A DNA stretch of 64,000 bases from Arctopsyche grandis (GCF_051622035.1 NC_135355.1:4960001-5024000), one strand, 5' to 3'; numbered from the stretch's first letter, positions 1 through 11,964 are shown. The notes: a model not told the origin generated them from the sequence alone. Program-made: numbers and translations.

Positions 1-920
1 GAAAGATAATTTGGATTTAATAAAAGTGAAGAACCCAAAAGCTGACACTATTGATACTAATTAGCAATATATTTTTTTATAAACGTCACGTTGCAAAAGT
101 TTTGGCTGTGCGAAAATTGTTTTTAATTATTTTAATTCGATCCGGTTTGCATCTTAGATAAATTATTTACCATTTTTTGCAGTGGAGATGTCAGTAAAAA
201 TTACTCATTATTTTCACTTAGTATTTGCTCATTACATTTGTCCAAAATTAAATGATGTAAGTTTGGTTTCTATTGAAAAATCTATTTATTTAGCTAATAT
301 AACGTACATACGTTTATATATAATGATCTAATCTTATTTAAATTAAATGTTAATTCACGCAAATCAAATCGGCCATATTACGAATCGAATTAGTGTTATT
401 ACTATAATTTCTTTTGATGTGTTTGATAAGTTTTTTTAAATCAACCGTATACATGTACCGTAACTGTATTAAAAACAACTACCAAACAGAATTATTAAGC
501 TGTCATGATATACAGACAGTCGTCACTTAACGAACGTGCTCAGTTCTTATGACTGACATCATTAGAAGTCAACATAAGCTTGGAGCTCAATTGTTCAATT
601 GCTCAATAAAGAAAACACCGACTTTATAACTTTGACACTGATAACTTTGTTTCAATTTACATCTCTAATGTAGCCCATTGACGGAATGATTTGTCGACAG
701 GCAAATCTGCCGATAAACACCTGACCATGAAAGACCCTAGAAATTTGTTTGTCATAGCTACATATGATTGATAAAAGAATATAAAAAATAATGATTTGTC
801 TCTCGTTGAGCTGTCGTGGCGTCTTTTGCTATTGCAAATTTCGCAGCCAGGGTCGACATATCTCTTTGACAATCTGCAGATATGCCAAATAATTTAAGTT
901 AATTAGACATCATCTAGACA
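1..920. other. Intergenic sequence, no gene recognised
   Basis: AT-rich DNA with short ORFs only. A 71-codon minus-strand frame near 657-872 has no recognisable domain and is not supported as a gene. Confidence 0.5.
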
Positions 921-924
921 TCAT

Positions 925-1440
925 CATTTGATTGTACCTCCTGCCTGCACAGTTCTTTATCGGATGGCTAAAATACCAAGAGCTATCCGACTTCTTAGTT
1001 AAATCATTTCTGTCGTACCTGAATGGGATATTTTCCACCTCAGTGAGCGTAGATTATCTTAAATTATTCGTCTGGTAGCTTGCACTCATCACTATTTCCA
1101 TAATAAGATATGATTTATGAGTGAATTTTGATCTTCTCTCTTCCATTCGGGCCTCACGAAGATGTTTTGTATTGACGGCTGGTTCTTGTACATACATACA
1201 TACATTTATATACGTATATGAACGTATATTGATGCAAGACATTCCTAGTTTTTGTCTTTATATTTAACCGGTATTATATGTTTTGTGACTATTTTTATTA
1301 TTGTTTGAACTTTTTTTGTTATGTATAAATATGTATTTTTTTCTGTATATACATAGATGTGTTATTTCTCTGTCATATTGTAGTTGAATTAGGAATCTCT
1401 ATAATGCTAGAATGGTCTAAACTTCAATAAATAAATAGAT
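925..1440 (+). pseudogene. LINE remnant, reverse transcriptase C-terminus and 3' UTR (family B)
   Basis: Translated in pieces, 925-1060 gives a decayed version of the frame at 55370-55500: motifs like VPPA, PRAIRLL and PEW-IFHLS are shared, but here a stop follows IRLLS. The segment near 1160-1190 matches 55520-55550, and 1375-1437 (ATTAGGAATCTCTATAATGC, then AATAAATAAATAG) matches the tail at 56605-56660. This is the 3' part of a CR1/Jockey-like non-LTR retrotransposon, 5' truncated and inactive. The class is inferred from RT thumb-region motifs. Confidence 0.7.
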
Positions 1441-1442
1441 AA

Positions 1443-1655
1443 AAAATAATTGTAAATAGGTTTTTGAACTCTTTTTCCTATTATGCTGTACATTAACATT
1501 AGAATAATATAATACTATGATTACTAACCACATTAAATTAAAATTTTAAAATAGAAAATGATCAGTAGATCAGTAGCTATTAAAATAGATACATAAGATG
1601 CATTGTGAACATAATTTCGTAATAATAAAAAGCATTTAAAAATCAAAATAGATAA
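1443..1655 (+). mobile_element. 3' UTR fragment of LINE family A
   Basis: Nearly the same sequence recurs at 39440-39640, 11965-12165 and 32115-32300, and inverted at 8640-9060, 10113-10313 and around 51170-51300. Landmarks are TTTTTCCTATTATGCTGTAC, AAATGATCAGTAGATCAGTA and a terminal AATAATAAAAAGCATTT. At 38950-39300 the same sequence follows a reverse-transcriptase frame, which identifies it as a LINE 3' UTR. It abuts the preceding LINE tail. Confidence 0.8.
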
Positions 1656-1663
1656 AAAAATAC

Positions 1664-1997
1664 GGGTCTACGTGACAGGACAGAATGTTAAATTACAGAA
1701 AACACAAATATCGGAAGGCAAAGATCGAAAATCGAAAGATCTTAAGTCGAAAGATCAAAAAAAAAAAAATGGTGCATGGTAAACAGTACATACTTTTGCG
1801 CGCGCACATTAATACGGGAGGAAAAGCCTGTTACTCTTGTTCCTGTTATATCCTGCTCGCGCAAATTAAGTGAGTATGTACCGTTTACCATGCACCATTT
1901 TTTTTTTTTCGACTTTAGATCTTTCGATTTTCGATCTTTGCCTTCCGATATTTGTGTTTTCTGTAATTTAACATTCTGTCTCGTCACGGAGACCGAA
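1664..1997. mobile_element. Foldback (long terminal inverted repeat) element, copy 1
   Basis: Two arms of about 115-125 bp face each other. The left arm (about 1671-1793) and the reverse complement of the right arm (about 1874-1988) agree almost base for base, including ACAAATATCGGAAGGCAAAG, a poly-A stretch and GGTGCATGGTAAAC. The loop of about 80 bp is CG-rich (GCGCGCGC). Another copy in the other orientation starts near 63775. No transposase is encoded; overlapping ORFs simply read the palindrome. It is a non-autonomous DNA element of unassigned superfamily. Confidence 0.8.
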
Positions 1998-2450
1998 AAA
2001 ATACATATAATCGAACACTTGAGTCGGTTTTAAGTGGTCGTTTAAATGAGGAATATTATTATGTAATAACCAAAATATATAAGGTATATCAATTGTTATA
2101 CGTTGCAGCCTTTATATTGATGTTTTTAATTTCGTTTGTAAATGTGATTTAAAATTCAGTTGAACTTTGCGCAACTTTCGATTATAGCATGTGTGATCTG
2201 GAACGTTCGATCCGACAATTTGACGGGCACTTGATTGGCACTTATTATGTTATAATTCGAGACGAGTCGGTGTGGCATAAGTCCGTCTGTCACCCACATC
2301 ATTTTACGACGAAGCCACAAGAGAGAGAGATGAAGAATAATAAAAAATATATGTATATAAATATGTCTCAACGACCACGCTCTCGCGGCGAGAAGATACG
2401 CCACTTTTTCGGTGCGAACGGCGAGGCCTCCAAAGCAGGGGGTGGTAATA

Positions 2451-2458
2451 TATATAAG
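2451..2458 (+). promoter_or_regulatory. TATA box of cuticular gene 1
   Basis: TATATAAG lies 104 bp before the ATG. It predicts transcription start near 2480-2490 and a 5' UTR of about 70 nt. TATA-driven promoters with short leaders are usual for CPR genes. Confidence 0.65.
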
Positions 2459-2554
2459 AGCGGCTTGTTTACGGCCAAAGAAAGCATTACATATTCGCCT
2501 TTCACACGGCAAACAGATCCAGCTGCTTCCCCTTCTGTGTCCTCGTCTACCGCC

Positions 2555-5500
2555 ATGAAGTGCTTCGTGAGTACAATGTGAAATTTATCGAACACTATAT
2601 CTAACCGTGGCAAATGATGCATGAATTTGGTCGAAATTTTTCGATCAGATCTTAATTTTTTCTAATTCTATTCAATTGTGACTGTTCAGTAATAAAGTGA
2701 ATCAAGTTTTTTTCTGTACTGTAAATTAAATCTACATACTACGAGCCTTTATATTTGAAAGTGGCGGAAATCCAATTTTCAGTGCCCAAAATATTATTTC
2801 TGTTTGACTTAATTCATAAATTGTTATCACTTATTTTAATTAGATATGTCTAGAATCTCAAAAAAGCAGAATAAACGTATTACAGGCCACCAGTATTTTT
2901 TAATATTGTTAAACGCAAAACATTATATTAAATCTTTTTCGAAATAGTGTACTTTATGCCTTTTTCAAATATATCGACTCATAATGTACATATTTTAAAT
3001 TATTTTATTTTACATAGATTTGAAGCTTTATGAAAATTCTAAATAAAACAAATGATACCATTAATAATTAGATCAAATTTTAATAAAGGATTTAAAATAA
3101 TTTGTTCTATAAGAGAATTGATGAATTTTTATTTGCCAACTGAGATAGTACAGTAGGTTATATTGTTTAATGAAAAACAGTATTTTCATTTGTGAAAACT
3201 ATTTATTTTTATTTTATAATCTAATATACATACATACATATATTGTTAAGTCAATTTTCGAATTTACGTTTTATTATTATTGAATTCACTTTGAACAGTT
3301 TCTCACTTGAGAAGGGTATAAGCAAGCACTAATGTTTTTGTAGCATGCCTCTCTGTTAAAGACTCTTAAATGCTATTAGTATACAGAAATTCTTTGATAT
3401 TTAAGTGCATAATAGTTAAAATAACTCATATATGAAGTTTCGTAATCAAATAAGTCCGTTTTTGATAAAAATACTTTTAATATCATTCATACAATTCTTG
3501 GGCAAAGCTAGACTTTTTTAATTATGAAAGGAAAGGATATTTTCAATTTATTTTTGCATTGATTTCATAAAAAAGTTAAAAAATATACATATAGTTTATG
3601 TTAGGGAGATAAGCTATCATGTTTAAATACATGTGTATAAGTACCTACATATATCATTTTTGATCTAAATAACTGTCTAATAATTTCATGTTATAATAAT
3701 TTGAAACCGTTTAGGATCTGTTATATATATATATTTGGACAAAAAACTATCATTAAAAAGTAATATCCGTTGAGAACTTGGTGTAACATGTAGAAAAAAT
3801 TCTTTCAAAATTTAATTGCGTATTGAAAGTAAAACGAGAATCGTTATATATCAAGGCCATTAAATGGTGCAGAAGATGATTGCAATTCTTAATTGGGCTG
3901 AAAAAGTGCTATCGCGCATTTTTAAAGGTTAAGCGATCTTCTTTTAAAGGTCAAAAATACCTTACAAGGAAAACTCGTCGGAAATGCTCACATTTTTTTT
4001 GTAACGCTACGAGACAATCCTCTAACCTTTATATATTCAAATTGTCGAATCAACAAGTTCAAAGTGCAATATTATTTTGCGAATTTATATCGCTATTTCT
4101 GCACGTGTATTAAATTTTATAAGATATCGTAATGTGACATCATCTTTTATTGAAATTTTCACGTTGTGAAATTTCAATAAATTTGCGCATTTCTATATCG
4201 CTTATGATCTAATGAAAAATAAACACTTATTTAAACATGAAAAATCTCAAAATTTTTATTATTTAAAGTATTAATAAGTAGACGAAAGCAAATTTTAAAC
4301 CAATATCTCCAAAATTTTGTAGGTTAATGGCATTTTTGATTAACTACACTCATTCATTCATTTTGACGATTCCGTATCGAATTATTTATGCATGGTCAGC
4401 AGAATGACATTGACTTTTGATTTTAAAAAAATGTTCGTCATTCATAAGATGTCACTTTCATTACCAGAAAATATTTAACCTCAACAAGACATTAAAAAAA
4501 AAACGACTTTTTCAAGATCTACAATTTTCTCAAATAAATCAAATACATTATCATCATTCATAACATCTACATATGTAGTTTTCCAATGAAATTCTATCAC
4601 AGATTTATAGCTGAAGTTTGTCCCATGAATCATTCTGTGCATAATGAGATAAATTTTCTTTGAGATTTCTATTTTAGTTTGGCGTAATACTTAACCGCAC
4701 TTCGCGTACCTTAGCTTAAGAAAGACCATTCTAGAAGATTTGATATTGCGATATGTTTACTTTCAAAGAATCATCGGTCTATTATGCAATATCCGTTCAT
4801 GTCGCATCACTTTACAATACAACACAGAGTAATCAAGAAATCATTAACATACATACAAACATACCTACGATTTTTAAAATTATAATTCGAACTCATATTA
4901 CAGTCTTAAAATATTGTGACTATCATATGCCTTAACAACAAGCCTAATGAATATATTTTAACCAATTTCATACATGTAGGTCATATATAATTTAAATTTC
5001 CTTGTACCTTATCGAAAGATCTTACTCCAAGTATTCACACATAAGTATGGCTCGGTGGTTGCGTTTATGTTAAGCACTGAAAGGTTGCCGGGTTCAATCC
5101 CGTGTTAATCTTTAATGCTGCTGGTCAGACTTGGATATTTGTGGCTCCAATGTAAAATAAAAAAAAAAACTAAGAGTGCATATATTATGCATAAATTACA
5201 CTTATTATATGTATTCGTTTGTGATAAGATCTGTTGTGACCAGACTGTAGTTACAAATGACAATGATGCGCGGCCATCGACCCGTAAAACCGTCATTCAT
5301 TTGACAGGGTCCACATCTCGGTCACTTGGCCGCCTGCAACTTTCGATTTCATCTCTCTCTCTCTGTGTGTTCGATATTCGACGTCTCTTACACGATATTA
5401 CCACATCTGTGTGAAATCTTCGTACACGCGATGTACCGGGTACGTTCACCCGTTTACCTCATTCCTCGTCGGTAATAACGGGCTATCGAAACGCCCGCTC

Positions 5501-7378
5501 GGGTCAAATGTAACATTTTGCCTTTTCAAATGTAGCACTTGCCATTTGGGATCATTTGCTACGGATAATGTTCGAGATTATTGTAAAAATTAAGTAATTT
5601 ATGTAGGTTTTGAGCGCAACTTAGGTTTGAGTTCTATACACGCGTTGATGTCTTCAATTTTTTTTGTGCATAAATTTATAAATATGTACATTCATACCTA
5701 ATGATGAAAACACATTTATTTGTAGATGCATATTAAACATAAATTATTTATTTATGGCATGACATAAAAATATGACATCATAATATAAATTTCGTACTGT
5801 TTATGTGAAATTGCCATATGTAAATTTGCATGTTTTTCATCATTCGTTAATCAAGTAGTTGAAATTGCGCTAAGCAGGAAAAGTTCAATGCAAATCTTCA
5901 CTAATATTTGCTAATGAAATCCGCTAATTTATTTATTTTTAAATCTGCAGATCTTAGCGACGGTCGTTTTGGCGGTTATGTGCAACGCACAACAACAACA
6001 GAGGAGAAACCAAAAACAGTATGACCAACAGCAAAGGCAATTCGAACAGCCAAAGCAGTACGATCAACAGCCACAGCCTACAGATCAAGATTTCAGACAG
6101 CCGATCCAAGTTGCCGAATTCAAAGCACAACAAGAATACAGACCTGCCCCTCCCCCACAAGAGTTCAGACAGGGAGCTGCCCAACAGCACGCTGAAGAAT
6201 ACAGGCCGAAGAATTCTCTCGAGACCACCACGTGGATTCCCATTATCCATTTCGATAAGGAGCAAGAAACTGACGGCAGTTACAAAACATCGTAAGTCGA
6301 AAACATGTGCATTTGGCACAAATAAAATGTGTGTCGTCATAGTCGTCGTTTTCTCCTTATATACACTTTCTTGACATTTCAAAACAAGTACAAATGTCAT
6401 CTTAGCGCATCTTTACGATATATTAAAACGATAAATATCAAGGATTTTGCATGCAACATAGAAAAACATAACCTTTTAAAAGTGACTTTTCATATTTGGA
6501 AAAGTAACAAATACGAAAGGAAATAAATGTAGATATATTTTAAACAAATGCATAACTGGAAAAGCGTTCGAATACAATTTATCTCAAATATGATTCGGAT
6601 TTCATTTATATCGAATTTTATAAATACGCTGTTTTAAAAGTCAATTATTGACTGTTTATTTTAAAAATAATAACTTTTCGCCTTACATTATAAAGACTTA
6701 ACACTTCTTAAGATGAAAAAAGGCTTAAAAATACTGTCTGAAAACTATATGTTTGAACAGTTTTCTAATAAGCATTTGAAAAATAATTGTTTTTCAAATT
6801 AATATGAAAAAAAATATTTTCTACATAAAGATGAATTTCATTGTCTGTTGCGAAAATCTGCATTTTTTAAATTTAAAATAAGATTTATTCTATATTTGCT
6901 TATCAACAGATTAATCATTTATTATTTCACAATGTTTTAGATACGAAACTGGCAACAACATTATCGCCGAAGAGACTGGATTCTTGAAAAATGTAGGCGA
7001 AGACAATAGGGAAGCTTTGGTTCAACACGGCTCTTACACTTACACTTCACCTGAGGGACAACTCATAACTGTTGAATACACAGCTGATGAGTTTGGATTC
7101 AGAGCTACCGGAGATCACATTCCAACCCCACCCCCAGTGTCTCCTGAAATTCAAAAAGGACTCGACCTCATCTACGCAGGAATCAAAGCCAACCAAGTGA
7201 GTAATCATCATGTTCGATAAACATTATATAATGTATGTGATTCCAAGTATTAAATTTGATTTTAAATTATTTTCAGGAACGTCAGGTTTTGGAAGAGAAG
7301 GCAAACCCAGAAGCTTACGCCAAGAAGCAAGCTGATAGAGCAGCTTTAGACTATTCCGGGCAATATTACCAACAATAA
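2555..7378 (+). CDS. Cuticular protein, RR-1 (CPR) family, Gln-rich; gene 1
   Basis: Secreted chitin-binding structural protein of the cuticle. Spliced model: exons 2555-2566, 5951-6291, 6941-7196 and 7277-7378, giving 236 aa with all GT-AG introns (3384, 649 and 80 nt). Exon 1 codes only MKCF. Exon 2 completes the signal peptide (MKCFILATVVLAVMCNA) and adds a hydrophilic stretch of about 95 residues, roughly one third Gln in its first 75, with QQ, EYRP and PPPQ motifs. Exon 3 carries the RR domain: it fits G-x8-G-x6-Y-x-A-D-E-x-G-F-x7-P-x2-P exactly, ending GDHIPTPPP. Exon 4 adds a charged tail ending SGQYYQQ. The N-terminal Gln-rich region is unusually long for RR-1 and may be a transglutaminase or cross-linking substrate (inference). 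Genes 2, 3 and 5 share orientation and intron layout. An AATAAA lies 401 nt past the stop. Confidence 0.9.
2755..2960 (-). repeat. LTR-retrotransposon-like repeat fragment in intron 1 of gene 1
   Basis: The reverse complement aligns with 57240-57440 over about 200 bp at an eyeballed 75-80% identity, including ATGTTTTGCGTTTAAC and GATAACAATTT. In the 57 kb copy this region follows a TATA-like box and AATAAA and contains TGGTGACCAG, which could be a primer-binding site. The LTR assignment is an inference. Confidence 0.5.
3851..3859 (+). promoter_or_regulatory. Possible FTZ-F1 type nuclear-receptor site in intron 1
   Basis: TCAAGGCCA fits the published FTZ-F1 consensus YCAAGGYCR. Beta-FTZ-F1 controls many CPR genes at moults. 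A 9-mer of this degeneracy occurs by chance in 64 kb, so this is only a candidate. Confidence 0.2.
5045..5171 (+). mobile_element. tRNA-derived SINE in intron 1 of gene 1
   Basis: A tRNA-like head has an A box (TGGCTCGGTGG, 5048-5058) and a B box (GGTTCAATCC, 5091-5100). A body GCTGCTGGTCAGACTTGGAT and a poly-A tail (5157-5169) follow. Body motifs recur in copies at 49340 and 56095. It lies in sense orientation inside the gene 1 intron. Confidence 0.75.
5225..5590. promoter_or_regulatory. Less AT-rich block in intron 1, candidate enhancer
   Basis: This block has more C+G and CpG (CGCGGCC, GTACCGGGTACG, CGCCCGCTCGG) than the flanking intron, plus a CT run near 5347-5362 of the GAGA-factor type. 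ORFs cross it but none resembles a known protein. A regulatory role is inferred from position and composition only. Confidence 0.25.
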
Positions 7379-7800
7379 GATAAAAATTCGTTGGTACGAA
7401 TTGATTGCCATCTCTTCTAGTAATATCGTTATTAATATTATTATTATTTTATATCCAAAAAATCTATCGTACACTTCGTCTGAATATTCGCATTGTATTA
7501 TAATCATTATAATTCATTTGATGTATGATAATATTATTATATGTATAATCCTTCATTAGGAATACTTGGAAAAAATTTGTGTATATGTATTATATTATTA
7601 TTTTTGCCAATTATATTAATTGGCAAATTCTATCAAACGCTCATCGTCTTGCACTTTGTTTAATAACATGACTTGAATTTAAAAAATGCCTATAATTTTA
7701 AGGCCGATTCTAAACATGTGATCTATCCTTTTATTTTATATTATTTTGTATTGTGATTGTATAATTTGAAGGTATAAAAATAAATCGTGAAATTATAATG
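7379..7800 (+). other. 3' UTR and poly(A) signal of gene 1
   Basis: AT-rich sequence after the TAA. AATAAA is at 7779-7784, followed about 15-25 bp later by a T/GT-rich stretch (GTTGTTTGTTTTTTATTTT), as expected for a cleavage site near 7800. Confidence 0.65.
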
Positions 7801-7859
7801 TTGTTTGTTTTTTATTTTACCAATCTTTAAATTATAACATAATATTATGTTTTTTAAGA

Positions 7860-8635
7860 AATTAAATAAAATAGAGACATCTCTAGCAATTTTCCGATAC
7901 TACATACAACGTTTTTAGTTTCTTTCAAATAAAATATGTAAATTTTACATTCAAAACATTGTACCGATCAATGATTTAATAGAATTATGAATGTGAATAG
8001 TTTTTAAATGTAAATTTGTTGCGTTCCAATGATGCCATTCAAGTTGAGTAATTATTACTAATTTGACACCTTTGGCTCAAAATTGCTGTTAAATATTTAT
8101 AAGAACGTTTCCACTTTCACTTACAGATCTGTGAACAGGAGAGAGTATTTTTTTTCGTTTAAATTATTTAGTATAATATCAGAATCTTAAAAAAAATATA
8201 GCAAAAAGAAATAATATTCATATTTTTTATTACGATTTAGCTTTTTTAAATAAACATTTTGATACTGATAAGAAAGTGTCTTATAAAAAATTGCTTTTGT
8301 TTTCTTTTTATATTATTAAATTAAAATTGATATATAAAGATATATGTACTTTTGTAATTGAACACTTAAAGTTGTGCACTTAAGTCAAAAAGATCATATT
8401 ATTATTTTCCTAGAAACTTTACTCTTGCTCTATTAAAATATAATAATATTATTGCTATTCAAAAATAAATCTACTATTCATAGCAATTCTAAAGACTACA
8501 CATCTGAATGAATTGATCCGTTGATACCATTTCTTCTTTTAACTTTAACTATATTTTTACAATCATACTCACCTTCAATGTCAAATTTATTGTGTTAAAG
8601 ATTGCAACTAAATTGATCTAAACGCTTTTTGTTTT
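7860..8635. other. Intergenic AT-rich sequence
   Basis: No gene, TIR or repeated block was recognised. Confidence 0.5.
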
Positions 8636-9060
8636 TCATAAATTATGTTCACAATACATCTTAACTCCGATCTAATAGCTAATGATCCAGTTATCATTAT
8701 CTATTTTACACATTATTTTTTTATTGATATTTATAGTATTGTGTATTTGACTTTTAAATGCTTTTATTATTACTAAATTATTTTTACAATACATCTTATA
8801 TCTATTTTAACAGCTACATACTAATCTATTAATCATTTTTGATTTTACAATTTTATTTTAATTTTTTGTTAGTAATTTATATGTAATATTATATTATTTT
8901 AATGTTAATGTACGGTATAATAGGAAAAAGAGCTCAAAACCCTATTACAATTCTTAAAAACGCTCATAATAAATTTTATACATAATATTAACTAAACACT
9001 CTATAAAGTCGACGATATAAAGCAGACTGTGCTTAGGTAATCTGTAAATCTTATTGTAAT
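8636..9060 (-). mobile_element. LINE family A 3' UTR fragments, minus strand
   Basis: Reverse-strand match to the family A tail. AATGCTTTTATTATTACTAA at 8758-8777 starts one copy, continuing through TAATAGGAAAAAGAGCTC (8920-8937) to AAGTCGACGATATAAAGCAG. A shorter, more decayed tail precedes it at 8640-8760. Two partial copies seem to lie end to end. Confidence 0.7.
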
Positions 9061-9134
9061 TACAGATACTCTTGAGAAAGTTTTATAGTATGGTTATGAA
9101 TGACCAATGACATGCTATTTTAATTATGGAATGC

Positions 9135-9425
9135 TAAATTGATTGATTGTATTTATATGTAATATTATATTATTTTAATGTTAATGTACAGAGCATAATA
9201 GGAAAAAGAGCTCAAAAACCTATTTACAATTCTTATAAACCTACATTTTAAACATAATATTAACTAAAGACTCTGTAAAGTCGACGATCTAAAGCAGATA
9301 GTGTTTAGATAAACTGTGTTTATAGGTACATGAAGGGTTTAGACATGTTGTTGTAATCACAGAGACTCTTCACAAGTGTAATAGTATGGTTATGTATGAC
9401 TAATGGCATGCTATTTTAGGATTAT
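9135..9425 (-). mobile_element. LINE family A 3' fragment, minus strand (further copy)
   Basis: Matches 8875-9060 and 10690-10800: TTTTAATGTTAATGTACAG, AATAGGAAAAAGAGCTC, GTAAAGTCGACGATCTAAAG and AGGGTTTAGACATGTTG. The last blocks correspond to the end of the ORF plus the start of the UTR in the copy at 39310-39400. It is truncated at both ends. Confidence 0.7.
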
Positions 9426-9579
9426 ATTCTTTTCTGGTTAGTTTACATGGATATGTTCTAATTGTTTATGTATACAAGTTGATATAAGTATTATATACAA
9501 GACGTTAATGCACTAAGTCACATACATAAGTGTGTTCATACTGAAAATATCTAATGGACTGGTTGCATTTAGCTCGATG

Positions 9580-10000
9580 ACACCGCTGATGCAATTTGTC
9601 AATCTGTCAGTGCATTGAGACGCATCCATTGGTATTTGATCATATTCCAATTATACGAGCGTTCACCTTGACAAGTGAATGCGTAAGCGTAAAGCATGGT
9701 TCGACAGGACGAACGAGCCACTTTCCTGAGATTGGCCATGTCGCCACGACTTCGCCATTAGGCGTTATTTCTAGGATAGTCCTCGTGGTATTCCGTGTAA
9801 AAGTCACCCGAGATGTACAAGTATGGCGGCCATTTAATGCCAAACAATGAAAATTTATAGGCGTCCGACCTCTTGCTTAATCATAAATTTCCAATCCGCA
9901 ATTTTCCCATTGAAAAGGCTGTCTTCGATCGATCAGACCGCTAAATGCTCGATCGATCAACTCGCAACTTGTTCACACGTTGTCGCCGAAATCATATGAG
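9580..10000. promoter_or_regulatory. Less AT-rich intergenic block, candidate regulatory DNA
   Basis: About 400 bp with CpGs, lying between genes 1 and 2 and not matching any repeat here. It has an 11-bp direct repeat TCGATCGATCA at 9925-9935 and 9949-9959. Both strands have 60-85 codon ORFs without recognisable domains. A regulatory role is a guess from composition and the repeated palindromic core. Confidence 0.25.
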
Positions 10001-10112
10001 AACCACTTTCAGTTTCATTTCCCTGCTGAATTATACTCGAAAAAAGATTCTATTTTAGAGAAGAAAAGACTATATTTTAGTTGTTTTTAATTTTTCTATT
10101 ACTTGATATGAC

Positions 10113-11160
10113 ATTGATTTTGATTTTTATATGCTTTTTATTATTACTAAATTATGTTCTCAATACATCTTATATCCATTTTAATAGCTACTGATCTACT
10201 GATAATTTTCTATTTTACAATTTAAATTTAATTTTGTTAGTAATCATATATTATTCTAATGTTAATGTACAGCATAATAGGAAAAATAGCTCAAAAACCT
10301 ATTTACAATTCTTGGTCAAGTTTGTAAATTTGCAGCATTTTATGGGATTCAAAAAAAAAACTCGAGATTTTGCGAGAAAATGGGTAAGGTTGCCCATTTG
10401 CTGGAACCGTTTCAATGAAGATCATGAAAAATTGGCAAACTCTGATAGGAAACGGTCAACCTGGAGTCAAAAATCCAAGGTCTGGCCAGTAAAAACCAGT
10501 TGGATTTGAAACCGTGACCACTTTGTTCAGAGCATTATATGCTAACCTGCTTATTATACTGGTATTAAATAAATTAAATATAGGAAATACTATTAGTTAT
10601 TACTAACCTCTTCTTAGTTCGGAAACGATTTTGTCGTGTGACGAAGTTTGGATTCTTATTCGATCGTTTACAATTCTTATAAATGCTCATAATACATCTA
10701 ATATGTACATTATATTAATTAAAGACTCTCTAAAGTCGATGACCTAAAGCAGATTGTGTTTAGGTAATCTGTGTTTATACCGGAAGGGTATAGACATTTT
10801 GTTGAATCTACTGGTTAGTTTGTTAGTAATGTCTATAACAAACGAAATATTATTTATGGCGTGTGGTTTTTTCAAGTTACTATATATGGGTGTATTATAA
10901 ATTATTTTTAGGGATTTATTTTGTATTATTTGGAGCTTGGAAATGTAAGTATTCGAGGCGTTATTCCATACAGGTAAAGCATATGTTAATAATGGTAATA
11001 TGAGTGCGCGATATAATTTTATTTTATTTTGAGTTGATAAAAAACTATGGCGATTAAATATTAGGTATATTGAGGATATACCAAGCAATGACTTGTATTT
11101 CGCTCTCTCAATGTGAGGTGCCCATCTCATTATTCTTGATATAACATGATCAAATTTTTA
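10113..11160 (-). pseudogene. LINE family A, RT C-terminus plus 3' UTR, minus strand, interrupted
   Basis: A minus-strand frame at 10744-11130 (128 codons) encodes the Jockey/CR1-type RT C-terminus: motifs KIKLYRALILPLLTYALPVW and LQIIQNKSLK. The 3' UTR follows at 10743-10667 and, after a 353-bp insertion, 10313-10113. The sister copy on the plus strand is at 38950-39640. The 5' end is missing, so it is inactive. Confidence 0.8.
10314..10666. mobile_element. 353-bp insertion with 12-bp target-site duplication inside a LINE
   Basis: The LINE 3' UTR is split. TTTACAATTCTT occurs at 10302-10313 and again at 10667-10678, and LINE homology resumes exactly after the second copy. The inserted DNA shows no terminal inverted repeats; on the plus strand it carries a short frame with FARKW, NRFNEDHEKL and WSQKSKVW, which I do not recognise. 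A 12-bp TSD without TIRs suggests a retroposed segment. Confidence 0.65.
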
Positions 11161-11199
11161 TTTATGTGTTCTAAATATTTAATATACCTACATATATAC

Positions 11200-11480
11200 T
11201 CAATAGAAAGGATTCCAAACAGTGCTAGCAAATTCCAGATGACTTTTTTCAAATGTAGTATTATGTAGTTTAACGGCCTTGGATAGTCTAAAAATGAATC
11301 CCAAATTCATATATGCCTTGCTTATTATTAAATCAATATGAAAACGGAAATATAATTTACTATCAAGTAAAACGCCAAGGTCTCTCACACGATCAACCCT
11401 AAGTAATTGATTAGAATTTATAAGAAAATTAAACAATCTATGGGATGTATAATATGTAAGTCTAAATTCTAGAGAATGAA
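11200..11480 (-). pseudogene. LINE RT fragment (third family), minus strand
   Basis: The 78-codon frame carries VRDLGVLLDSKL, HIDLIISKAYMNLGFI and LEFASTVWNPFY, the conserved block before and around the RT thumb of CR1/Jockey-type LINEs. It is distinct in sequence from the neighbouring family A fragment and truncated on both sides. Confidence 0.75.
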
Positions 11481-11964
11481 ACGTGGAAACACTTGATAAT
11501 ATTGAGAAATAACTGATTTTTAATGCAGTAATTAGCGAAGGACATTTATGTAGCTATGAATATTTAAAATAATTTTAAATAGGATTTTTAGATTTTTATC
11601 TTATCTGTATACGAAGTATCAAAAAGTGAGTTTCCACGATCACACGTGGGAAAATTCTTAAACACTAACATTAAAATAAACGTAAACTAAACAACAAGAC
11701 AAATAATTTATAAAATACATAGATAATGATCAGTTACTATTAAAATAGAACATATTAATTTTATTGTCAAAATATGAACAATTGAATTTTATTTTGAACA
11801 ATAAAAATCATTATTGTATTATAAAATGTATTATGAACAATCAAAATCTTTTAAAAATTAAATTTTCAATTAAGAGATATAGAAATTTGGTATATTGTAT
11901 CATAACTTTGAGCGTGTATGGTTTTTTAAATGATCTAATTCCGAGATCATTGTCTTACAAAACT

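Noticed and set aside
1742-2033. ORFs of 60-85 codons on both strands at the foldback element
   Set aside because: They read the inverted arms, so both strands give similar peptides. No transposase motif.
2189-2581. 130-codon plus-strand frame over the gene 1 promoter
   Set aside because: It runs through the TATA box and into exon 1 in another frame, has no domain, and the TATA box predicts initiation inside it.
5045-5110. Possible functional tRNA gene from the A and B boxes (also at 35830 and 56095)
   Set aside because: No acceptor stem or anticodon arm can be paired; the boxes are followed by a SINE body repeated elsewhere.
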